From: Berberis thunbergii
Taxonomy: Eukaryota > Streptophyta > Magnoliopsida > Ranunculales > Berberidaceae
Length of the DNA: 64,000 bases
Direction of reading: 5' to 3'
Assembly: GCA_003290165.1 (NCBI GenBank)
Contig: QNQO01000797.1
Location: forward strand, 124,001-188,000
The notes under the pieces are model-generated. The model was not told the origin of the DNA and ran no database searches. It saw only the letters and a list, made by a program, of their open reading frames with translations. Below are positions 35,865 to 45,800 of this stretch, one piece after another; position 1 is the stretch's first letter, and the number at the start of each line of letters is the position of its first letter. Made by a program: the position numbers and the translations under genes.

Positions 35865-36135
35865 AAGAAGAGGTACACATTCAGTGACCAGTACAAAGGA
35901 TCTAAGTAAGCCAATGAAAAGTTCTGAAGCACGACAACCTGGTTCAGCTGAGAATGTAGCAAGAGGTGGCATGTATGTGCCATGGAGAGAATGCTGGAAT
36001 CAGACGGAGGGTGTGCTACAGAGCCAGAAAAAAATGTAGGCAGGAGAGAAAAAAAGGATAGGGAGATTACATAGCCAATTAATATTCCTGATTCAGTTGT
36101 GATTGTCTTTCTGATATAGTCTTATATTTTGATAG

Positions 36136-36549
36136 GATACCATGGGCTCAATAAAGTTGTGGGAAATCACAAGAGGCATTGTAGTGGAGGACTATGGCAA
36201 GGTGCTCTATTTCTTTTCTCCATGTAATATATTGAGGTGGGGCATTGAAAATGAACTGTAACATCAAGAAAAGGATAAAATGACTATCATGCAAGTTTCT
36301 TTTGAGGAGAAAAAGGAAGAATTATTTGAGATGGTATGTACACTTAATTTCTTAAAACTGAATGTTCAATATATTTTTTTGTGATGTTTTGGTCTTATTT
36401 TATTTTGGCTTCTCTAGGTTAGTGTTCCAGCTTGGTTTACAATGGATACTAGACTTAGGAGTCTGTCCATCTATTTGGACACTCCACAATGCTTTTCTGT
36501 AGAAATGTATTATGGTGATCTCAACATCTCTGGGGTACCGGAGGATAAG
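36136..36549 (+). pseudogene. WDR48-like WD-repeat protein fragment (three exons)
   Basis: Exon 36136-36201 reads GSIKLWEITRGIVVEDYGK and ends at gtgctc. A short exon near 36294-36333 reads VSFEEKKEELFEM before gtatgt. Exon 36418-36549 reads VSVPAWFTMDTRLRSLSIYL then DTPQCFSVEMY and ends at gtaaat. This order matches the end of the WD propeller and start of the C-terminal domain of plant WDR48 homologues, which activate ubiquitin-specific proteases. The acceptor of the middle exon looks damaged. The rest of the gene is absent. Confidence 0.82.
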
Positions 36550-36619
36550 GTAAATATATTGTATGATACTTCCATGCCATTGTAGCTTGTTTCTCAATAT
36601 CCTTTTGATTATTAACTAT

Positions 36620-37180
36620 GCTGATTTGATGTTGTCCATTAGACAAACCGATGAAAGAAAATTGCATGCATCTCTTCACGAAAGGATTTCAAAAGCATAT
36701 CTTGAATGTGCAGGTGGAGTGCCACTAACTGGGGGCTTTGGACATTCAAGTAGAGCATATATGTCTACTATTGATAGGATGTGTGTTTATCCTTATTTTA
36801 CCTTTACTGAGCTATATGTAGTTGTTGATAGTGAGTTTCGATCATTTAGGCGCTGCGAATTTTCAAATTCCAGACTACGTAGGTTCACTCAGTGTTTGGT
36901 TATAATTTTTTGGCCACTTTATTCTCAACTTATCTCAAGGTTTTCCTGTTTTGTATTTTTTTTTCTTCTAATAGGTTATGGAGCAACGATCAGATTCCCA
37001 GATATTTGCACTGCAGGAATCTTTCCAAACTCCAGGGGTTTGTCAATTGATCCTATAGAAATTTCATTATTGCTTTTGTTGGTCTGGTCATTTCCTTTTA
37101 TTTATAAGACGACCATTATGATGCTAATTGGATTCACTGTTATGCATATAGGTACCTCTAGTATCATTCAGCAGTAGTGA
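36620..37180 (+). other. Unrecognised exon-like readings
   Basis: A long frame runs here with LHASLHERISKAYLECAGGV, but a T-rich intron-like block follows. A short block after ctaatag (36975-37016) reads VMEQRSDSQIFALQ before a splice-like boundary. The latter could be another captured exon. I cannot name either. Confidence 0.25.
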
Positions 37181-37528
37181 ACTTTCATAGAAATTATCTG
37201 TTTGATGTTAAATAAATATTTTGTTGCACCTACATGTATATAAGTGTTGGGCAAGCTATCAAGTCTTACATTTATTCTGCTCTAAAATGAGGGTTGTAAT
37301 GACTTCCCAACTGTCCTTTAAAGATTACTACATAATCCAAATATTGGTCAGTAGTATGTAAAATTGCCACTCATATTTCATATTATGATTTTGTCATCTT
37401 AGATTGTGGATCCTCTACCGTGTTTTTTCCATTGCTGATATAATCTGAAGTTTTTGTGGACTTTTCATCTTTTGTAGCTTCCTAATTTTGCTATGGTATT
37501 TGGAATTTTCTTGTTATTTATTTATTAG

Positions 37529-37646
37529 AGGTTCCATCTCCAGATGAAGTGGAGGTGTATTTGGTTCTTCAAGAATGCCTTCAGCTGCGAGATAGTTATG
37601 TATTCAAGGAAGATATGGGTTTTGTGTAGAACCTGCAAAGGAAGAG
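37529..37646 (+). pseudogene. AMP deaminase fragment (one exon)
   Basis: After an acceptor ttattag the exon reads VPSPDEVEVYLVLQECLQLR then DSYVFKEDMGFV, and ends at gaagag|gtaagt. It matches the plant AMP deaminase segment with EVE-YLVLQECLEMR-YVF, upstream of the catalytic domain of this enzyme that turns AMP into IMP. A TAG at 37627-37629 breaks the frame. The catalytic metal-binding domain is not present. Confidence 0.78.
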
Positions 37647-37749
37647 GTAAGTGCACCCAAAGGTGAAGCTTCAAAAAATAAAATGTTCTTCAAATGTTTT
37701 TTTTAAGTGATGAGATTATGTACTAGGAAATTGTTCTTAACTGGTATGT

Positions 37750-38150
37750 GTTTGTGTTTTTTATGTAGAAGAAGGAAACCCAGAGTTCAATTTTTCTATA
37801 TGGAGACCATATCTTCATCTTCACCATATTTTAGTCCTCATAAACATTCAAGTTTTGAGGAGTTCTCCATGCAGCAGAGTTTAGTTTTCTCAAACAGTCT
37901 CAAGGTACATTGTCACTCTATTGGTTTTTCTTTATAGAGAATTGGGATTTTGTTAGTTAATGAACACAGGTAACAAGGAAAACAATGTTATTGTGTTTAT
38001 TTGTTGGACACTAGCTTCACAATTTATTCAAACATAATGAATTTGCTTTTTGTGGAAAAAGGGTGTGTATGGCTATGTTGTATTTGGTGAAATCAAGGCA
38101 GCTGAAATTGAATGAACAGCTGAATGCACAAATGTAGGTATTTTTGTGTT
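37750..38150 (+). other. Two unrecognised exon-like blocks
   Basis: A block at about 37767-37903 (after ttatgtag) reads RRRKPRVQFFYMETISSSSP and then FEEFSMQQSLVFSNSLK before a gtacat site. A second at about 38062-38134 reads GVYGYVVFGEIKAAEIE then a TGA. Both have plausible splice borders but no family I recognise. Confidence 0.25.
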
Positions 38151-38689
38151 ATCCTTTTCTTTTATCCCTAATCTTGGTATTAATTGAGTTGAATGCACAA
38201 TTGGTGGTTGTTTGTTAAGGCTAACTAGCAAGATATTTCTATTCAGTCAGTGTTTAGTTTGTTTTGGATTAGATTTGTTTTTCAGTCGGCAACGGTTTTT
38301 CGGTTTTTCCTAAACAATGGCTGTTTTGAACTTCCATTAGGATGAAATAAGTTAAAGATTACATGATAATGTAATAAGTGTGTTTACTTTGAATAATTTT
38401 AGACATCTTGTATGGACCTACTTATTAACATTCTTTATTAATCTCACAATGGGTCTGTCTGAGAAGACGACACCTTTCCGCGGTGCCCAGAAACTGCTCA
38501 AAACAGAGGCCACATCCTGTTTCTGAAAAAAAAAACAGAACCTGAAATAGAAAACCCTCAAAATCACACATTTCTCCAACCTATTACTGAACCTTGTTCC
38601 TGAAACAAACACCTGCTGCTATTGCTCCCTGTTTTGGCCATCAAGTGTTTGTAGTTCTTGTAGTGGCAGCGCATTACCTTTTTTTTTTT

Positions 38690-39146
38690 TTTTGGAAATT
38701 TGTTTCAATGACTGTTTCAAACATGTGGAGGTTGAGACACCCAAACATCATTGCACTGGTAGGATATTGTGCTAAGCATGGCCAGCGTCATCTGGTGTAT
38801 GAGTATATTATAATAGGAACTCTGCATGACATGTTGCACTTTCCTAATGATAGCAGCAAGACACTTACCTGGAATGCCCGTGTGAAGGTAGCACTGGGCA
38901 CAACTCGAGCTTTAGAGTAAGTCTCTTGTGATCTTTTTGATCAATCAATTTTTGTTTGCTAAATTCCGGTAGTTCATACTAATGATTACCCTTTCTGATT
39001 TTGTTTTCAGGTACTTGCATGAAGTGTGCTTGCCTTCAGCTGTACATAGAAACTTAAAGACGACAAACATTTTGCTTGATGAAGATCTTAACCCCCACTT
39101 ATAAGATTGTGGTTTAGCTGCACTTGCACCAAGCACTGAGCGACAG
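38690..39146 (+). pseudogene. STRUBBELIG-receptor-family kinase fragment (two exons)
   Basis: Exon one, ending at 38916 before gtaagt, reads WRLRHPNIIALVGYCAKHGQ, LVYEYIIIGTLHDMLHF and LTWNARVKVALGTTRALE. Exon two, 39011-39146, continues in phase with [20 protein letters not shown] and [10 protein letters not shown]. The block corresponds to the middle of the kinase domain of STRUBBELIG-family receptors, whose catalytic loop reads HRNLK in place of HRDLK. A TAA at 39102-39104 replaces the serine usual after NPHL. The receptor part and the kinase ends are missing, so this is a captured piece, not a gene. Confidence 0.88.
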
Positions 39147-39884
39147 GTAAATAATGAGGTTAGATGTCAAATAAATTTTGCTATCGTAGCTTTGATTATA
39201 TTGTATGAGAAAATATGCAGAATTTCTAGGACGTTTTGATAGCTTGATAAAACTTCACCAAGAGGTTTAGAATTTTTCCCTTTCCTCTATCTATATAGAT
39301 TTATTGAAACAAAACGAAAGAAGCTAAGTATAGTGCAAGGGATAAGCTAAGGAGGCCTCTGTGAATAGAACAAAGCAATGAGACTATGAAGCAAAACGTC
39401 CAAAAGCGTTAGATTAAATAAGTAAGTCATCAAAATGGGAAGTTTTGAACTCGAGGAAGGCCCTAATCCAGTTATATAAGTCCTTTCAAGTTGTGATCAA
39501 GTTGCTGATTGGTCGAGCTCTTGCTGGAAAATGGAGCGCTCCGTTGAGGTGGACTGATGAAGATGACCGTGGTTCTGTTGAGGTGGTTAAGGTGTTAATA
39601 CAGGGAGCTGTGGTATTTTATATTTAGTTTTTTATTTAGGTTTTGAAAAGCTGTAAATGTTTTGTGACTCGATGTAATACAGGGAGCTGATCTTTATTAT
39701 TAATTTGATAGATTTTGTGACTCGATGTAATACATTATCTCATTAATTAAATTATTTTTCCTCCATTCATGGAAATGTTTAAGTTTGCACATTAAAATTT
39801 TTATTTTCTAGAAATAAAACTTATAAGATGTAATAAAAAGTCATTTGATCGCAAAAAAAAAAAAAAAAAAAAATTGCTATGTAT
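39147..39884. other. AT-rich stretch before the right CACTA terminus
   Basis: No recognisable exon. A near duplicate gactcgatgtaatacagggagctg / gactcgatgtaatacatta occurs at 39666 and 39718. A long A run lies at its right end. Confidence 0.4.
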
Positions 39885-40060
39885 ACTTACAATAGCGTTT
39901 TTGAAACGCTATAAAAGGCCAACTTACTATAGCATTTTTAAAACGCTATAATAGACCCTGGGTCTATTATAGCTTCCGCAGACACAACGTTTTCTAAAAC
40001 GCTATGGTATCCTACCATAGCGTTTTTGAAACGCTATTAATCGGTTTTTTTCTTGTAGTG
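39885..40060 (-). repeat. Right terminal and subterminal repeats of first CACTA element
   Basis: Three to four copies of the palindrome atagcgtttttgaaacgctat or its halves occur between 39892 and 40037, followed by the terminal ttcttgtagtg ending at 40060. An internal pair gaccctgggtc sits at 39955. A 20-plus-base A run at 39851-39873 precedes the array. Confidence 0.7.
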
Positions 40061-40733
40061 GGGTTTGGGCGGGTTCAACCAAAAATGCTATGCTTACGCA
40101 CAAGATTACACTCTTCCCGAAAGCTTCGTGGGGACTATTTTACAATGATGAACGAAGCTAGCTAACAAAAATAACAGTGCACACCCAGCGGAAACAACAA
40201 ATCCTGGCAAACAAAAAGGTAAAGTGCCTTACCGGGTTTAGTGGTAAAGATACTAAAGGCAAAGGGAAAAAGAAATAGGGTGTTGTCACTAAGCTTCATG
40301 GGAAGATCGGGTAGCAAATAGTAGGAAGCCAGCGGAAGGACTCGATGAACTAAAATCAGTAAAGGCGACCGACTTTTGTTACTTCCTTGTTGACTCATCT
40401 GAAATTGGACCAAAAGGCATAGTGTTTTGGCAGGGAGACAAGATAAAATACTTCCATTTCTTAATCCTGTACGCAAATAGTAGTTCCCTACTTTCCATTT
40501 TAGAATGAGACGGGTTGAACGTTCTAACTATTTAGAGGCAAATTCAAATTGAACCAAATTCTAAGAGTCAGCTTGGCTTTTACATATACATAAATAGCCC
40601 ACAGTAGGGCTTTTTGTTTAGACTAAAATCTTTGTATTTCCGGGCGTTAGTCGAAGGAGGAGAGTTAAGCACACAATTGGACATGATGAACCTAACCTAG
40701 TGGGGGGTGGAAACTCACAAACTGAAGGTTTAG
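40061..40733. other. Organelle-like flank between CACTA element and L1 LINE
   Basis: No coding signal. The style matches 21476-23382, as expected if the CACTA element sits inside one organelle-like block. The start of the L1 LINE cannot be fixed; no ORF1 is visible before 40734. Confidence 0.35.
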
Positions 40734-42140
40734 ATGATTAAGTCAGCATGTTGGAATGTTAGGGGCCTTAATGACCCCTTAAAGCAAAGTGAAGTGAGGA
40801 AACTAATACAAAAGCAGAAAGTTAGTATCATAGGTTTGGTGGAGACAAAAGTCAGCAATGAAAAGAAAGAAAAGATACAAAAGGAACTGGTACGTGATTG
40901 GCAAGCAGTGGACAATAGTGACCTAGTCCAGGGAGGGAGGATCTGGGTCCTTTGGGACCCTCAAGTAGTAAACATCAGTGTAGTGACAAGGTCAGAACAT
41001 GCCATTTTTTTGAATGCTATTTGGCCGAATGGATTCACATGCATCTTAACTTTCATATATGGTAGCAGCTACAATACAACCAGGAAGAAGTTATGGCTTG
41101 AACTTGAAACTTTTTCAGTCAACAACAAACTGCCATGGTCAGTATTGGGTGACTTCAATTCGATACTAAACTCACAGGAAAGAGTAGGAGTGGAGGAGAT
41201 AAGGCCAGGACACTTTATTGACCTCGCAGAATGTGCTTTGAAGTCAGGACTCTTTGATTGCCAATACAAGGGATGGTTCCTAACATGAAGCAATAAGCAG
41301 CATGGTGCAAATAGAGTCATGTCCAAACTCGATAGGGCAATGATTAATTAGGAACGGTTAATAGACATGCCTAAATCTGAGGTGGACTTCTTCAACCCAG
41401 GGGTTTTAGACCACTCTCCAGTTGTCCTAACCATCTATGAGCACAGGAATCCAGGACCTATCCCCTTCAAGTTCTACAACTACTGGGTGCAAGAGAGGGG
41501 CTATATGGACGTGATACAAGAAGCCTGGGGCCAAACAATGAATGGTAATGCAACATACTATTTTGTACAGAAATTAAAAATTGTTAAAAGACTACTGACG
41601 GAGTCGAGGAAGAACAATTTTGTTAATGTCAGTAGTGGTGTCATTGCAACTAGACAAATCATGGAGACAACACAAAGTTCATTACAGATGGATCCTCTTA
41701 ATTCTACTCTTGCAAATACTGAAAAATTGGCAGTTAAGAAGTATACAATTGCAGCCCGTAATGCAGAATCAGAGGTGGTGCAAAAAGCTAAAGCAAAGCA
41801 CATGCTTTCAGGTGATGAAAATGTCACCTATTTCCATAAGCTCTTGCGTGAAAGGAGGTCAAAAAACAAGATACTAGCAATATACAATTTTCAGAATGAA
41901 AAACTAGAAGACATGAAGGACATAAAGAAGGAATGCATTCAGTACTTTGAAGAGCTTTTTGTGGGAGAACAAAGTGCCTATGATAAAACAACCATAGATG
42001 GCTTGCCACCTAAACGAACAATCAATGCAGTAGAGGCCTTGGAGTTGGTTGAAAAGGTGAATAGGGATGAAATACTTGCTTCCAAGGCTCAGAGAAGGCC
42101 TCTGGCCCTGATGGCTTCTCTTCACTTTTCTTCAAGATAG
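40734..42140 (+). pseudogene. L1 ORF2 endonuclease and linker
   Basis: The reading starts MIKSACWNVRGLNDPLKQSE and holds IIGLVETKVS, TFIYGSSYNTTRKKLW, SVLGDFNSILNSQERVG, all endonuclease landmarks of plant L1 elements. A TGA at 41286-41288 (a tryptophan in relatives) and a TAG near 41350 interrupt the same frame. It then goes on through LDHSPVVLTIYEHRNPGPIP to KAKHMLSGDENVTYFHKLLR. Near 42095 the reading shifts (KASGPDGFSSLFF is in another frame). Confidence 0.88.
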
Positions 42141-42158
42141 CATGGAGGGTCATAGGAA

Positions 42159-42989
42159 ATGATTTTACAAGGGCAGTATAAATTTTCTTCAAAAAATAGA
42201 AAGTTGCTTGGGGAGGTAAATGCTACATGTATTACTTTGATTCCTAAGGTTACTAATGCTTCTTACTTGGCTGATTACAGGCCGATTTACTGTTGTAATT
42301 TCTTGTACAAATGCATTACTAAGATCATGACAAACATGATGACGAAAGTCATTCATAGACTAGTTAGTTCATATCAGTCAGCATTCATACGAGGCAGATA
42401 CATTCATGACAATGTGATGCTAGCTCATGAAGTAGTCAAGAACTATCACAGAGACAAGGGAGTACCTAGATGTGCTGCCAAAATCGACCTTAGGAAGGCT
42501 TACGATACGGTTAGATGGGAAACAATTGAGCATGTCATGCGGAAAATGCAATTCCCTGACTTGTTCATTGAGTGGGTGAAGGTGTGCATCACGACACCTA
42601 GGTTCTTCATCTCTGTAAATGGGTCTCCTAAAGGATTCATCAAGGCCAAGAGAGGCATAAGACAAGGGTGTTCGATGTCACCATATCTGTTTGTTATGGT
42701 AATGGAAATTCTTTACTTAATTCTCAAGGAGAAGGTGGAAACAGGAGAGTACGAGCTGCATCCGAAGTGTACCAATCCACAAGTCACCCATCTATGCTTT
42801 GCAGATGACTTACTAGCTTTCATCCAGGGAAATACTAGGTCTGCAATGGCACTAACAGAGGCATTAAGGACCTTCAAGTCATGTACTGGACTGGCTATAA
42901 ATTTCTCTAAAAACAACTTGTTTGCATCTGGGGTACCTAGTGAAGAACTTCAGCTAGAGTCACTCATTGATATCTTGATTTCAACTTAG
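42159..42989 (+). pseudogene. L1 ORF2 reverse transcriptase core
   Basis: The motifs are in order: NATCITLIPKV, YRPIYCCNFLYKCITKIM, SAFIRGRYIHDNVMLAHEVV, KIDLRKAYDTVRWE, RGIRQGCSMSPYLFVMVMEI and catalytic FADDLLAFIQG. The C-terminal thumb continues in other frames from 43039 (YAGRVTLIKAVLNSLHVSW) and 43317 (GIRCIETSNKAAMIRHVWNI). Reverse transcriptase copies element RNA at the nicked target. Frameshifts near 42095, 42990 and 43317 disable it. Confidence 0.92.
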
Positions 42990-43839
42990 AGGCGCTTCCA
43001 GTAAGGTACTTGGGTCTCCCATTGATATCTTCCCAAAATTGGAGTATAATCAATGCCTTCCATTGATAGACAAAGTAAGGAAGAGAGTCCAATCATGGAA
43101 GAACAAGACACTCTCATATGCAGGTAGAGTCACTCTTATAAAAGCAGTTTTGAACAGTCTCCATGTCTCCTGGACATCTTGTTTCATTCTGCCTACTATT
43201 GTCCATGATGATATAATAACAATAATGAGGAACTTCCTATGGTCAGGCTCTGATAACTACACAAAGAAACCTATGGTTAACTGGCACCTATCTGAAGTCC
43301 TTACAATGAGGGAGGCTTGGGCATAAGGTGCATTGAAACATCAAACAAGGCAGCAATGATAAGGCATGTATGGAATATTGTTTCGCACAAGGATAACCTG
43401 TGGGTAGGGTGGACTAAAGCCAACATAATCAAAGACAAAAATTTCTTGACTATGGATTTACCGAATGAGGCTTCCTGGTGTTGGCGTAATATTCTAAAGT
43501 GCAGAGGTCAGGCTAGCTCACTTATTGTCCATTCTATTGGCGATGGAAAAGATACTAAACTGTGGAAAGATCCATGGCACCCTATGGGTATCCTACTAAA
43601 TAGATTCCCACAACGCCTAACGTACCATTCATCATTGCACCGCAATGCAACAGTAAATGCGCTTATTTACATAATAAATGGGACATCAGAAGGCATGAAA
43701 GAATGCACATTGCAGACATATGTGAAGATTTGGGAATGGTGGAAATAGACACTGAACACAAAGATATAATCACCTGGATGGGGGGGCCAAGATGGGGAGT
43801 TTTCTAACAAGAGCGCATATCTCTCAATGAGACGCAGAT

Positions 43840-44880
43840 CACAATAAGTATCGTGGTCCAAGCTAGTGTGGTTCACAAGCAAAATACCTAGACAGAGTTT
43901 CATTACCTAGTTAGTAATGCATAAGGCTCTTAAAACCCAGGATAAACTACTGAAATGGAGGGTTGTTGAATGGTCTCTATGCCCACTGTGTAGTGACGAA
44001 CCAGAGTGTGAAGAACACATTTTCTTCAAATGCAGATTCTCTAGCTTCATATGGACGTGCATTCTTCTCCAATTAGGCTATAAGCACCAGATCATGGACT
44101 AGGCTGCTGAGTGGAGATGGTGTGAGCTTAAATTCTCTGGTACCTTACCAAGAACTGTGCTAAACAGGCTTTCCCTGAATGCAACCACGTATCACCTCTT
44201 GACATAGAGGAACTGCAGATTTTTTCAGTCCAAATTTAGAGCAACTATTAAAGTGGAGACTAAGATTATTGAAGATGTCAGATTACGTGCTTCAGTCCTA
44301 GACCTTCAAGTTGAAGATAATGCAGACAATAGGCAGCTCTTTAACAAATAGAGACTTGATGTGCAATTCCTTACACGACCATTCACCTTACATGCATGGC
44401 AGCGGTCTGAACAAAGTTGGTTTAAAGTAAACTCCGATGACTCACTCACAGGAACTAAAAGGGGTTACGCAGTACTAATTAGAGACCATGATGGAGTGGT
44501 GGTGGCAGCTAGGGTAGGGAGTCAAAGAGCACAAACAATTCTTCTTCACGAGCTATAGGGGATTGAATTTGGTATCAAACTAGCCCAAAGACATGCCCTA
44601 CACAAAGTGGAGTTTACTATGGACTCCAACATTGATTTCAAATACCATACTACTAAAAGTGCCCCTCCATGTGAAGCCATTCATATAACTAAAAGGATCA
44701 AGGAGGCTATAAAACAATTCGAAGGATGCAGGATCATGCATGCAATACGGGAGACAAACTAGCAAAACTATTACCAAATCATGAGTTTGTTGAGATCATT
44801 CCAAGCTCTTTTGCGGAAGATATTAAGAAGATTGTATTTGATGATGCTAGAAGTAGAAAATATGAACAAATGTAACCAAT
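43840..44880 (+). pseudogene. L1 ORF2 zf-RVT and RNase H regions
   Basis: The zf-RVT block reads KLVWFTSKIPRQSFIT, a stop, then WSLCPLCSDEPECEEHIFFK with C-x2-C and H-x4-C spacing. From 44390 an RNase H reading follows: SWFKVNSDDSLTGTKRGYAV, LIRDHDGVVVAARVG. A stop occurs at about 44556 before the reading moves on to 44875. The first aspartate region is present (VNSDDS), but the domain is broken. Confidence 0.8.
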
Positions 44881-44984
44881 CTATTCCTTATTTTTTTCAG
44901 TGGTCCGGGGAGCCCATATAAACCCCCATGCTTGCCTTTCAAAAAAAAAATAAAAAAAATAAAAAACTACCAAAAGAGGAGGAG

Positions 44985-45800
44985 GGCGGTAGGCTAGACA
45001 AGGTTTCAAGAGCTTGATAGTTGAATAGGTAGAGAGAAATTCGACTCGTGATTTTCAATCATTCAAGGAATGGTTCCAGAATCCTGGGAGCTTCCAATGC
45101 TTGTTCAAGATTATAGTAGATAAGTACAGACAAGATAATATTAATATTATCTTGGGTTAGGAGAAGGTTTTTGGCAGAAGCTTCAATATCCATGGTTTAA
45201 ATATTGCCCTTATTGCTCGATGATTGGGCATGTTGAGGACATGGTCTTATAATATTGTTTGTAGTGTGGTATTGGCACACGTTCAGGGGAAGATCATTAC
45301 GTTAGGTAGAAAAGAACGTATGAGTTGATAAATTTGAAAAAGCAATAGGTGTTTTCAAAGATCTAGTTTGTGTTAAGCTAACTATAAGAGGACCAAAAAG
45401 AGATGCACCATATTTCTTTTTTTGCCATCAAGTTGAGATGCCCAAGAGATAAGGAACATGGGAAAGAATTGACGAGGAATCCGGCCCACCAACCATCAGT
45501 CTCCGAGACAGGGGAGTCGAGTGATAACGAGGAGCCACAAATGGGCGCTCTCCATCTATTGAATGCACATGAAAGACATGGTAGTTTGTTCCCGTCTTAG
45601 GTCGAGGACTAGTAGGCGATACCACGAAAGGATAGTAGCGCTCCAAACCCCCACTTGGTGTTAGGGCTAGCCAACGAGTGAGGCCAAAGAAGCCGAGAGG
45701 ACGACATCCTCCTAACATAGTTAACAGTACTGAACAACTGAGTCATCGGCCCAGGGAAAGAAAAGGAAGGACAACCTTTGAAAAATAAAAAAAACTCGCT
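44985..45800 (+). pseudogene. LINE ORF1 (gag-like) remnant
   Basis: Around 45184 the reading QYPWFKYCPYCSMIGHVED resembles the single zinc knuckle of plant L1 ORF1 proteins (C-x2-C-x4-H), followed by stops. Further on a basic segment reads VRPKKPRGRHPPNIVNST (about 45675-45730). It is not in continuous phase and may derive from a different LINE than 40734-44967, whose tail it follows. Confidence 0.45.

Larger units (their letters stand above)
23383..40060 (+). mobile_element. Probable 16.7-kb CACTA transposon carrying host gene fragments
   Basis: The left end reads CACTACAACACAAGTGATTA; the right end, reverse-complemented, reads CACTACAAGAAAAAAACCGA then TTAATAGCG. Both ends carry the subterminal motif atagcgttt, which forms palindromes with aaacgctat on the right. 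Inside lie a plant CACTA-associated repeat-domain gene, an RTE LINE, a hAT element and exons of at least five host genes. No TNPD-type transposase is visible, so it would be non-autonomous. The 3-bp flanks differ (tcg and ggg); they may be eroded, or the ends may belong to two related elements. Confidence 0.6.
40734..44967 (+). mobile_element. L1-type LINE, 5'-truncated, mutated
   Basis: One ORF2 is spread over several plus-strand frames in the order endonuclease, reverse transcriptase, zf-RVT zinc-binding region and RNase H. It ends with the phrase cccatataaacccccatgcttgcc and a poly(A)-rich tail at 44941-44967. ORF1 is not found upstream. I could not find a target duplication. At least two stops and several frameshifts make it inactive. 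Confidence 0.88.

Noticed and set aside
38690..39146. A functional receptor-like kinase gene
   Set aside because: Only two middle exons of the kinase domain are present, with a TAA in exon two. There is no receptor part and no kinase ends.
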